Source: Pristionchus mayeri (Eukaryota; Nematoda; Chromadorea; Rhabditida; Neodiplogasteridae). From it: 64,000 bases of DNA. Each line of letters opens with the position of its first letter. The first letter of the stretch is position 1. The DNA lies in contig BTRK01000004.1 of assembly GCA_036245805.1 (NCBI GenBank), positions 6,076,001 to 6,140,000 of the forward strand, in the 5' to 3' direction. Shown in pieces: positions 54,094 through 64,000 of this stretch. A model generated the notes under the pieces. The model worked only from the letters and a program-made list of their open reading frames with translations, was not told the origin of the DNA and searched no databases. Made by a program: the position numbers and the translations under genes.

Positions 54094-54989
54094 TTAGGTT
54101 GTTCGGAAAGTTTCTTTCTTTTTTCATGTATGGGCTCTATTCACTTCTACTCTATTTAACCTTGACCAATCAGTTTATGGTTTTTTTGTAGTTGATGCGG
54201 GCTTGGATACTCTATAACAACCAGTAGTACATACCTTTTCGATCAATAAATCTTGAGCAATGGAGGTTCGAAATTAACCTATTCGACTTTTCTACCAGAT
54301 TTTTAACGGCGCACATTTCTTTGCAGAACAGAGATAGGCATACTATTGTGAAGACCGTCGAATAGGGTTATTAGTAAACGTAAAGCTTCAAATCTAGGAC
54401 GTTCCCCAATCTAACGAAGAGTCCGTGGAATAATCCGCACTACGATCGGGTTTTCGAGCATAATTTTGAACGTATTTGCTTCACCCGGTCAACCTAGAGA
54501 ACAAAGCGATTGTTATTTGTGAAGCACATTTCATGGTCACTTGCTATCCCTAATTAGGTGGGAATCCACTCACGTATTCATGAGCAGGATTTTTCAGAAA
54601 AGTGATGCCGAAATTTGAACATCGAAATGGTGACATATTGCTATCTCCCGTCTCTCTCGATGGTTGGAAGCCTGGTTTTTCTTTGTTATCTTTGTTATTA
54701 TCAACTCTTGCCCTATCACATATTATCCGGCTAGTATCGGTACGCATCTAGTTCTCGGGAAGAAATGACCCAACAAAAACACTGAAATTCTACTTTTTCT
54801 GGTGTTTTTGACATTTGCTAACTTTAGATATTTTATCTAGCCTGCTATACGATCGAGATGTGATTTGAACATACTGTAGTATTCCACCGCCAAGGCCCTA
54901 ACGTATACCATAGACAGAATAATTGAGGTCCAATGCCACAAGAATTGGCATGAGAAAAATAAAAGAAAGAAACTTTCCGAACAACCTAA
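54094..54989. mobile_element. 896-bp mariner-type element without recognisable transposase
   Basis: Ends TTAGGTTGTTCGGAAAGTTT and its inverse at 54989, flanked by TA (54092-54093 and 54990-54991). The interior has no intact frame with mariner motifs. Its termini differ from those of the 6272 and 46883 family. Confidence 0.88.
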
Positions 54990-55010
54990 TATTTTGCTTT
55001 CGCTCCTAGG

Positions 55011-56182
55011 TTAACTAACCAACTCTGTGGAACTTTTCTCAAACGTCGAATACCGAAGGTGCAAAATGAAGGAAAGTATTGCCAGCAGATGGTATGACGT
55101 ACACCAGGCTAGGTACGGATGCCTGAAAGAATACGGTAATTCATAATCCCATAAATTCCTCACTTGAAGGATGAGCGATCGAACAGCTAGTCTTTGAAAT
55201 CTGCAATTTGTTGTTGTTTTCACTTATTTTTAACGCTTATTGAATGAGAAAAGTGCGAAAAATAGAAGTTCTAATACGCTTACCGAATAGTTGCTGGACT
55301 AGCCCAGTTGTTGCTTTTCGTCACCTGGTGAATAAGTTGCACAATCATAACAGCGATTGCGACTATGAGGCCATTTGCCATAGGGATAGCCACTGGAGGG
55401 CGAGAATCATAGGTGTTTTTCCTACTTTGCTAAAGCACCACATCCCGCTATGCGCACGTTCTCATCGGGCACAAAGTATACGTATGACGTCTTCTTCTTT
55501 ACCCACTCCAGTTTAAGAGGAATAGTCTGAGCCATTTATTTGATTTGACTTATCATACTAAGATCATTGCTTACCTCTACAGTGCGCAAAGATTTGGCAA
55601 AGAAATGTATGAGCCAGAAAACAGCGGCTTGGGCGTACACTTGCACGAACACAAATATGGCAACTCTGCGCCATCCTTTGTAATTGAACCACCGATCTGG
55701 TCCCAGTACCGCTTACAGTAATTTCGAGTAAGTTTTGAGTGAGTTTAAGATACTGACTGCTCTTCGATAGTACACACATGCGAAGATACTGACTCCAACT
55801 TCGGCAAGGAAGATCCACTCAATCGCCTAAAATAATATTCGCTTGTCCTGGATAATGAGCAACGACCATACTGAGAATGTGCCCACACCAATAACATAGG
55901 ATAATATCGAATCCGAATAGATTATTCCATGATGCAAAATGGAAATCGGAGTGTAAACGTCGGAGAATGCGTCGAAAGCAAGCGAAAATATCTGAGGGAA
56001 AAGCGAAAATTTTTATGACGGTTTGATTATCCGCACGCATATCACCATACTTTAGATGAGTGTCTCATCTCCATTAAAAGTGATGTTACCTGTACGCAGC
56101 ATAGATACTTCCGGTAGTCCTTATTGCGAGAATCACTATCTTGAATGATGAGAAAAATGATCGAACTATTAAATACGAACAT
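55011..56182 (-). CDS. Sri/Srh-like 7TM chemoreceptor
   Basis: Minus-strand exons by eye: ~56182-56090 (MFVFNSSIIFLIIQD, then RNKDYRKYLCCVQ), ~55992-55838 (DAFSDVYTPISILHHGIIY, the post-TM2 Pro-Ile region, then IGVGTFSVWSLLIIQDKRI), ~55827-55760 (AIEWIFLAEVGVSIFACVYY), ~55715-55578 (RVAIFVFVQVYAQAAVFWLI), ~55536-55440 (SYVYFVPDENVRIA), ~55395-55275 (MANGLIVAIAVMIVQLIH) and ~55125-55011 (LLAILSFILHLRYSTFEK, stop). Exon sizes and the LCCVQ...DxxxDxYTPI layout fit Sri/Srh receptors. An upstream TM1 exon may lie beyond 56182. Ligand unknown. Confidence 0.6.
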
Positions 56183-56214
56183 GATGGCACCTGGGTATTG
56201 TTGTTCTGATGGTT

Positions 56215-57300
56215 AATCAAAAAGTGAAAATGCAAATGCGTATTCATTTTTCAAGACTGGGTTCGCGGGAGGACAATGCTATGTCGTATATGTAAGGAAG
56301 GAAGTTTTTGGCGGATGGCTAATTTTGGTACTCGGATAATGTAATATTAATACCGAAAACGTGTTGAATGAGAATGAGAGCTTTCTCGAAATTGCGGTCC
56401 AGTTCAGTATCAGTCATCCTTGCTCGTTGTGTGTTGAATTGTAAAGTGAACACTTTTATGCTGATATATCGAGTTGTATCAATACGTGAAAAAATTGTAC
56501 ATACAACCCATATCTTCTCGTTAAAACATTGTTTTCACCACAATTTGATACTCTAGGGAACGAGAGCCATGTTGGAGCTACTCGGAATGGTGCTCTCTTA
56601 TCCGAAACCATCGAAGATTAACAATGTTCCCCCGCATATATCGAAATAATCAAAAATACAGATGAACAGTTACAGAGCAAGTTCAATACGAAGACGAGAT
56701 GAATACTTGTTTCATTTTCGCAACAGAAAAAAGGGTAACAAATCATTGAACACATTGGGAGAGCAATCCGGAGACCACTAAAGTTTCATTTCCGGGAATG
56801 ATGTGGGCTATATTTGAGAGAGGAGTAACAAGGGAACTACAAAAATATATTTCTACAAGTATTTTAGCCCCTATATTAGAAGGTAAGATAAACGTCATAG
56901 CGCAATCGCTGACAATATGTGAACAAGTAGCTCATCGAAGTCCCGAAGTTCTCTTCGGTTGTACTGGTCAATTTCTACTGAGCAATGTATCAACGAAACC
57001 TTGATCAACGAAACCTCGAGAGGATTGTTAATGATGCTGCAGAACATGCAGCCAACCTCACGTTTTTCCCCATTACATGTGACCATTTTCATGAATGCCT
57101 CAACTATTGAAAACCATTGTGCAAATGATCAATGTGCAAATGTCGGTGTTGGTAACCATATTTTACTGGATTCTCATCAGAATGGAAATTCAAAAAAATA
57201 TTGATAATCAGCTCGATTATGATTTTGAATTATTAATGATTATCGGAAGCAATCATGCGAATTAATGCATCACTAACAAATAAATAACCATGAAATTCCC
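56215..57300. other. Intergenic, no gene recognised
   Basis: Short open stretches only (for example 56960-57204 on the plus strand) without domain or splice support. Confidence 0.4.
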
Positions 57301-57304
57301 TGCA

Positions 57305-59215
57305 ATTATGTTTTATGAGACCCTCCACGAGAGAACGTAACAGGTCCACGGATGGCCAAAAATTCGATAAATTCCAAACTTTTTTCTGAAGTGTGGGTAC
57401 CGAGTGGTAAGTGATGGCCGCAATAACTAAGGTTTGGGGTCGATTTTCAAATAGTTTCGGGGGACCCCCACTTTTGGGGTCGAAAAATTGACTTTCTCAG
57501 AAGTACATGAAATATAGATTTTCTGGTCTATTTTGACGCGTAGAACACGAATTTCAACATCTGAGAGCGAGAAAATGCGAACTGAAAAAGATACATTCCA
57601 AAAACTGAAATTTTCGATCCGAAAAGGCACATAAATAGCCATAACTATTTTTAGAAAAATAACAATTTGGGTCGTTGACGTTTTCCGGATCTACAAGTGA
57701 TAAGAAACATTGACAATTTTTTTGAGAATTTTAAAAACGGGGAATCATCGATTTTTTCGAGAATGAATTTGAAAATAATGCGGTAAAACGAAAAAATTGG
57801 ATACTGTAATTTCTCAAATACGAATCCCAAGCTATTTCTGCTAAGAGAAACCTCAATAGAATGTTCAAAATAACTTCCGCCCTGAATTTCAAGGTGTTGG
57901 ATTAACTTGGATCCTCAAAACTTGGAATTGCAAAAAATCGTGATTTTGAGCTAAATGATCAGATTTTGGACTTATAGTTCGCAAGCATATCACCCTTGCA
58001 ACAGATGCCATGCGAATTATTTGTTAGTATGGAAGCTGTTCTTACTATTTATTGCTATTCCATACGATTATTGAAGTTCCGCTTGATGCGCTATCCAGCT
58101 AATATAGCGATTTCGTCCGAAAGATTCGATTTTTCGACCATATCTTTTTTATATCACATTTTCATGAGTCGGCATATCTAAAATAGGTTTCAGCGAGTGA
58201 AAATACATAAGAAATGTCTATTTCGCCAGATAATAATACTATTAAAATTTTCATCTTTTTCGAAAAAAAGTCGATTTTTACATTTTTTCTAAGCATGTTA
58301 AAATAACAAATTCTGATGTATTTTCACTCGCTGAAACCTGAAAATTTTATATAAAAGAGATATGGTCGAAAAATCGAATCTTTCGGACGAAATCGCTATA
58401 TTAGCTGGATAGCGCATCAAGCGGAACTTCAATTATCGTATGGAATAGCCATAAATAGTAAGAAGAGCTTCCATACTAACAAATAATTCGCATGGCATCT
58501 GTTGCAAGGGTGATATGCTTGCGAAATATAAGTCCAAAATCTGATCATTTAGGTCAAAATCACGATTTTTTGCAATTCCAAGTTTTGAGGATCCAAGTTA
58601 ATCCAACACCTTGAAATTCAGGGCGGAAGTTATTTTGAACATTCTATTGAGGTTTCTCTTAGCAGAAATAGCTTTGGATTCGTATTTGAGAAATTACAGT
58701 ATCCAATTTCTTCGTTTTACCGCATTATTTTCAAATTCAGGCTCGAAAAAATCGATGATTCCCCATTTTTAAAATTCTGAAAAAAAATGTCAATGTTTCT
58801 TATCACTTGTAGATCCGGAAAATGTCAACGACCCAAATTATTATTTTTCTAAAAATAGTTATGGCTATGTATGTGCCTTTTCGGATCGAAAAGTTCAGTT
58901 TTTCGAATGTATCTTTTTCAGTTCGCATTTTCTCGCTCTCAGATGCTTAAATTCGTGTTCTACGCGTCAAAATAGACCAGAAAATCTATATTTCATGTAC
59001 TTCTGAGAAAGTCAATTTTTCGACCCCAAAAGAGGGGTCCCCCGAAACTTTTTGAAAATCGACCCCAAACCTTAGTTATTGCGGCCATCACTTACCACTC
59101 GGTACCCACACTTCAGAAAAAAAAGTTTGGAATTTATCGAATTTTTGGCCATCCGAAGACCCCTGTACAGTTGTTACGTTCTCTCGTGGAGGGTCTCTTA
59201 TAATTATTGCATACT
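57305..59215. repeat. 1.9 kb foldback element
   Basis: Ends gagaccctccacgagagaac and the inverse (gttctctcgtggagggtctc). Arms of about 900 bp meet around a ~90-bp centre near 58240-58310. Many matched blocks, for example ttggggtcgattttcaaa and ccttgcaacagatgccatgc. No gene. Confidence 0.93.
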
Positions 59216-59218
59216 TTT

Positions 59219-60588
59219 ATTAAAACGCGTTCTCCGTAAGAACGCAGTGAAAGGGTGAGATAGTGGCACAACTCCGCCAAAATGGTCTCCCAATGCTCAA
59301 ACTTTTAGAATATATCCACTAGGGACCAGTAATCGTTCATTCGAGAGTTGAAGCCAAAATATCGATTTTGACATACAAAAATCGATAATTATAAATTTTC
59401 GATTTCGACCTTGTGTTATATATCATTCGAAAGAGCGTGAAAAGTTATCCTAGAAGCTACCGTTTCGTCAAAAATAAGCTATCCGAAAGCGGGAAATCGA
59501 GTAAAATGAATATTTTTTTGCTCATTTCGACATATATCGCCGACACTACCCCTCGATATATTTTGTGCCAAATGTATCGCAGAGCAAAAATTATTTATGA
59601 AATCGCCATATTTTCAGTGACGAAGAACTGAAAATATCGCTCGAAATGACGACTTCTGTAGATTTTTTAAGGTTCCGACCAATTATTCTTCACAGTTTAC
59701 TAGAGGTACACTTCCAAATCGACAACCAAAACCATAAGCGGTCTTGTAGAACATATTTCAGTAGTTTACATAGCGTTACAAATGCTTTTTCAAGTTTCAA
59801 AAATCATGATTTTTGCAACTGGAATCATACATTTCTCTGTTGCTAACTCACCAGTTCGAAATCATTACACGTGTTCGTTACACACATTGTATATTATGTA
59901 TAGCCATGAACAAGAATTAGTGGCAGAGACCTCCACCAATGTGTCGATGCCCCGCTTTTTGATGCCCATATTTAGAAGATCGATTGCTTCGGAAATGTAA
60001 ACAAGCCGATTTTGAGTTAGATTATGTAAATTTTAATGAGTTATTTGTTTGTACAATGTTTTCCTAAGCCAACAAACCAGAATTGAACGAGAAATGCACC
60101 AATATTCTAATTTCTAAAATTTCCAATTTTTCGAACTTTGAAAATTTTCATTTTTATAAAATCTCGAAATCTGGTATTTTTTCGTTATTTACAGATTCAT
60201 CTGCACGCGAAACAAATTTCCAAACATTTATTTCATTAGAATTCACATAATCTAACTCAAAATCTGCTTGTTTACATTTCGGAAGCAATCGATCTTCCGT
60301 ATTTGGGCATCAAAAAGCGGGGCATCGACACATTGGTGGAGGTCCCTACCACTAATTCTCGTTCATGGCTATGCATAATATACAATTTATGTAACGAACA
60401 CGTGTAATGATTTCGAACTGGTGAGTTAGCAACAGAGAAATTTATGATTTCAGTGTATTTTGGCTTCAACTCTCGAATGAACGATTACTGGTCCCTAGTG
60501 GATATATTCTAAAAGTTTGAGCATTGGGAGACCATTTTGGCGGAGTTGTGCCATACCCACTGCACTGTTACAGAGAACGCGTTTTAAG
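59219..60588. repeat. 1.37 kb foldback element, unequal arms
   Basis: Ends ttaaaacgcgttctccgtaa and the inverse (cagagaacgcgttttaa). The outer ~160 bp and an inner block (59818-60036 with 60236-60450) pair. The left arm has an extra ~420 bp at 59395-59815. Confidence 0.9.
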
Positions 60589-62960
60589 AGACGGTCCGCG
60601 AGAAAACGTAAGAACTAGCCGGATGAGTTTTTGGCACTTATTCAAAAAATGATGGCAATCAATCCTGCATACCAAATGCTGATCGCAAGTGGTGTATGCC
60701 TACTTTAGGGCAACTTTCCGAAAAGTTCCGAAGTGGTTCAACAGAAACTATTTTTCGACCAAAATTTGTTTACCGAGATAAATAGCTTATCTGGTGTAGT
60801 TTCACTTGAAAATGTCGAATTTCATAGTCGAGAGTCTCGTAACCTACGTTTTCGCCTCCAAAAGTAGGAAAACCCTCTAAAAACGGCTCATTTTAGTGGT
60901 TTTTTAAAGTTTCTGAAAAAAAGTTTACGAGAGAACCCCATAAATATTAATGCAGAAAAGTATTATTCAGGTGGGCTTACATCGGAATATGTTCAAGTCG
61001 GCCAAAACTATGAACCCTTTTTTATGGTGTAACCTCTCAAACTTGGGACTCCAACGATCTTTCGATGTTGCAAACGTATGCATTTTCGTAATGTATAGTT
61101 TATGTGCGTCTAACTTGTTTTTTTTATAATTTAAAGACATGTTCTTCACAATTAAACTATTTAAACCATAAGGGGGGTGCTCTACTTTTCCATATATCGG
61201 CTTAGTTCGATTTGGCGTTGTGACGCACTTTCGCGTTGCGTTATGGCAACAATATCTCAACAACGAAAGGATCCACAGTTGACATATCGCAAATATGGAA
61301 TGAATTTGATATATCAAAGAATAATAATTTGTTTGGGAACCATTTCTACACTTTTCCAATTCACCAAACGTGGTATTGGGTTGTCCCATAATTCGTGTCG
61401 TTTTCTTCCACATTTAATTTATCGTAAACAATCAAACTCCTTCATTACCTCATGATGTATTTAATAGAAGACTCATGTTACGCAATTTATCGCACACTGA
61501 TCCCCAGCTTACATTGCCTAATGATGATGCAATAAGTGAAAATATGGAATTTCCAACCTTTTTTTCAAAATTTATAGTTATTTTACGAGTTATGTTTAAA
61601 ATCCCTAGCACTAAGGGTGGAAGGGTAATGCATGACGCTTCACATTAATGCTTCTAAATCATAGTTTTCTGAAACTATTGCTGAAATATTTCACAATATG
61701 TCATCGGAGGGGAGTTTCAAAAGGGTCGATTTCATGATTTTAATATTTCCAATGCTCTAACTTAGCTTATTTGGCTATGATAAGTCAAATATAATTATTT
61801 GTAAACGATTCCATACTGTTTCGGAAAGAAAATCCGCAGAATTTTTCAAACCACGTTGAAAATTGTGGGTTTTGTAGTGACCCCGCAAAGCATTTTGGAA
61901 GACAGGAATTGTGCCAAATAATCTTATTTGCCCCTAGAGAGTAACTATTCACTGCACACTTATTTTTATCTGTGAATTAGAGTGGATTTTTTTCAATTTT
62001 AAGATCATCGAAAAATTAGCAAAATTTCACAATCGTCTAAAAATTGATAATTTTATGTATTTTCACACGTAGAATTCGAATTTTCACATTAGAGCTCTTA
62101 AAAATTATGTTTGAGGCTGCTACCGGTAGATAGTAATGCGGCAGAAGCATGGAATTTGTAAATACCGGATGTTTGGTGAATTTGGAAAGTGTAGGAATGG
62201 TTCCCAAACAAATTATTATTATATTTGTTCCATATTTTCGTTATTTCAACTGTGGATCCTTTCATTGTTGAGATATTGTTGCCAAAACACAACGCGAAAG
62301 TGTGTCTCAAGTAGGGTTCCGAAAATGACTCTCAAGATCAAATCGAACGGAGCAGATATATGGAAAAGTAGAGCACCCCCTTATGGTTTAAATAGTTTAA
62401 GTGTGAAGAGCATGACTTTAAATGATAAAAACTAGCAAGTTAGACACACAGAAACTATACATTACGAAAATGCATACGTTTGTAACATCGAAAGATCGTT
62501 GGAGTCCCAAGTTTGAGAGGTTACACCATAAAAAAGGGTTCATAGTTTTGGCCCATTTGAACATATTCCGATGTACGCCCACCTGAATAATACTTTTCTG
62601 CGTTAAAATTTATGGTGTTCTCTCGTAAACTTTTTCAGAAACTTCAAAAAACCACCAAAATGAGCCGTTTTTAGAGGGTTTTCCTAGTTTTGGAGGCGAA
62701 AACGTACTTTACAAGACTGGCGACTATGAAATTCGACATTTTCAAGTGAAACTACACCAGATAAACTATTTATCTCGATAAAAAATTTTTGGTCGAAAAA
62801 TATTTTCTGCCGGACCACTTTTCGGAAAGTTGCCCTAGAGTGGGCATACACCACCTGCGATCAGCATTTGGTATGCTGGTTCGATTTCCGTAATAATTAG
62901 AAACAGCTCATCCGGGACCCCCTGCTGGTTCTTACGTTTTCTCGTGGACCGTCTCTTAAA
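60588..62960. repeat. 2.37 kb foldback element
   Basis: Ends taagagacggtccgcgagaa and the inverse (ttctcgtggaccgtctctta). Arms of roughly 500-870 bp pair in blocks (60710-61060 with 62500-62840; 61080-61440 with 62130-62470). Termini resemble those of 57305-59215. Confidence 0.9.
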
Positions 62961-63165
62961 GGAGGACTGAAGGCAAAGTTCAACTTTGGACCCTGTCATT
63001 GCTAAATATACCATAAACTGAAAGGGTTTTTGACTGGCGCTTTCGTTTCGAGTGAGCTTTTGATAGTATCACCCCATCCGGAATACAAGGTCAGCAGCCA
63101 AAAAAAAATTCAGAAATTTCCAGAAGAAAAAATTTTACGACCACAAATATGATGTTGGTTGGTCT
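62961..63165. other. Short intergenic stretch
   Basis: Nothing recognised. Confidence 0.4.
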
Positions 63166-63169
63166 GTGA

Positions 63170-63480
63170 GTCTGTCTACAGTATACCATTGGCGTTGGGT
63201 CAGATGGTGTGTCAGATTCATGATTTCATCGGATGATGAATGGAAATCATCGATACCGTACTACTACCGTAACCAAAGCCTACAGTAACCCAGTGCGCTG
63301 GGTCAGACGCTGGGTCAAATTCATGATTTCATCTGCGGATTGATGCAAAAGACCAATATTGTTCTTCTAACGAAATACTAACCTACAGTAGTCCGTGGCG
63401 CTGTGTCAGATCCTGGGTCAGATTCATTATTTCGATGGCCAATTAATGAAAAGCGTCGATACCATGCCCCTTTTGTAACA
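63170..63480. repeat. Diverged tandem repeat, ~108-bp unit, three copies
   Basis: tacagta...gcgctgggtcagacgctgggtca...ttcatgatttcat recurs near 63177, 63281 and 63392 with about 20-30% differences. Confidence 0.75.
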
Positions 63481-63784
63481 TCTAGCCTTGGGACGGACGC
63501 TGCTTAAGAAGCATGATTTTGCCGGAATCAATAGGGGATTATTTTCTAAATATTGCAAGAATTCCTAACTTGAAAAGAGGCGTAGTTGCCCACTAGTTAC
63601 CATGACCATAATCCTCTAAGAGGATTAATTGCAATAATCATCTTATCGACAAAAGGCTCCAAAAAAGTTACATTAATATCTCTACTCTCATCAGAGTTAT
63701 GATTAGTTGGCTGAGTGCCATGGACGCTTGATGGGCCAGGGAAGAGCGCGAATTCAAATATCTCTTAAGTTTTGTCAAAAACAG

Positions 63785-63858
63785 GAGGGGATCGAACCCG
63801 CAACCTTCCGATTACGTTTCTGCTGCTCCACCACTGAGCTATCCTACCGAACGCTTCC
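63785..63858 (-). ncRNA. tRNA-derived (SINE-like) sequence with A and B boxes
   Basis: On the minus strand: TAGCTCAGTGG (A box, 63831-63841) and GGTTCGATCCC (B box, 63788-63798) with tRNA-like spacing, followed by a TTTTT terminator. The T arm pairs with one mismatch, but the acceptor and anticodon stems do not, so it is a tRNA pseudogene or the head of a SINE. Confidence 0.6.
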
Positions 63859-63859
63859 T

Positions 63860-64000
63860 AGTACGCTTCCTAGCTCGCGCTATGATCTTTGGAGGGTGGA
63901 ACCTCCCTTCTATCGATGTGGCTAATTCGCCGAGAGCCCTCCATCATTATCCATCATTGTTTCTGCTAATTGCCAATAATATATTGTACATACATTATTT
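63860..64000. other. Window end, no gene
   Basis: Nothing recognised apart from cgcttccta repeated twice near 63851-63871. Confidence 0.4.

Overview
This is a nematode chromosome segment, most likely from a rhabditid or diplogastrid worm. The evidence is a set of nematode-restricted 7TM chemoreceptor families (Srd-, Sri/Srh- and Srsx-type), an NRF-6/NDG-4-type multi-pass acyltransferase, genes cut into many 60-130 nt exons with short GT-AG introns, and mariner, hAT, RTE and CR1/L2-like transposons. The species cannot be fixed from the sequence alone. No prokaryotic, plasmid or viral architecture is visible.

Layout. About 1.0-10.1 kb (minus strand): an 18-exon nrf-6-like acyltransferase whose introns are packed with mariner elements, short stem-loop MITEs and a 65-bp satellite. 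10.1-12.8 kb: intergenic repeats and foldback elements. 12.85-24.66 kb (plus strand): an Srd-type chemoreceptor gene stretched by a ~4.2 kb two-ORF LINE, a ~0.86 kb foldback and a 3.94 kb hAT element with a perfect 8-bp target duplication, all in introns. 25.7-26.4 kb: a 5'-truncated RTE-like LINE. 26.46-39.02 kb: a very large, nearly perfect palindrome (arms ~6.1 and ~5.65 kb, spacer ~0.8 kb). Each arm carries a truncated Srsx receptor gene, a tRNA-Gly-like element and a multi-exon THAP/DDE transposase gene. 39.4-41.5 kb (minus strand): an unrecognised multi-exon gene. 42.2-44.6 kb (plus strand): an Sri/Srh-like receptor. 45.3-46.2 kb (minus strand): fragments of another 7TM gene. 46.9-49.6 kb: mariner and foldback repeats. 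50.3-53.6 kb (plus strand): a second Srd gene with a 2.1 kb foldback in an intron. 54.1-55.0 kb: another mariner-type element. 55.0-56.2 kb (minus strand): another Sri-like receptor. 57.3-63.0 kb: three foldback elements placed end to end. 63.2-63.9 kb: a short tandem repeat and a tRNA-derived, SINE-like sequence.

How the parts relate. The host genes look like a chemosensory cluster plus a membrane acyltransferase. The rest is mobile DNA, which sits almost entirely in introns and intergenic space but in two places abuts or replaces splice sites. The most unusual structures are the 12.5 kb palindrome, the LINE whose two ORFs share one frame across a single TAG, the hAT element with long inverted arrays of ~117-bp tandem repeats, and a dispersed family of ~90-120 bp stem-loops with a common core.

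Exon models below were assembled by eye from splice signals and family resemblance. Junctions may be off by a few bases and no database search was run.
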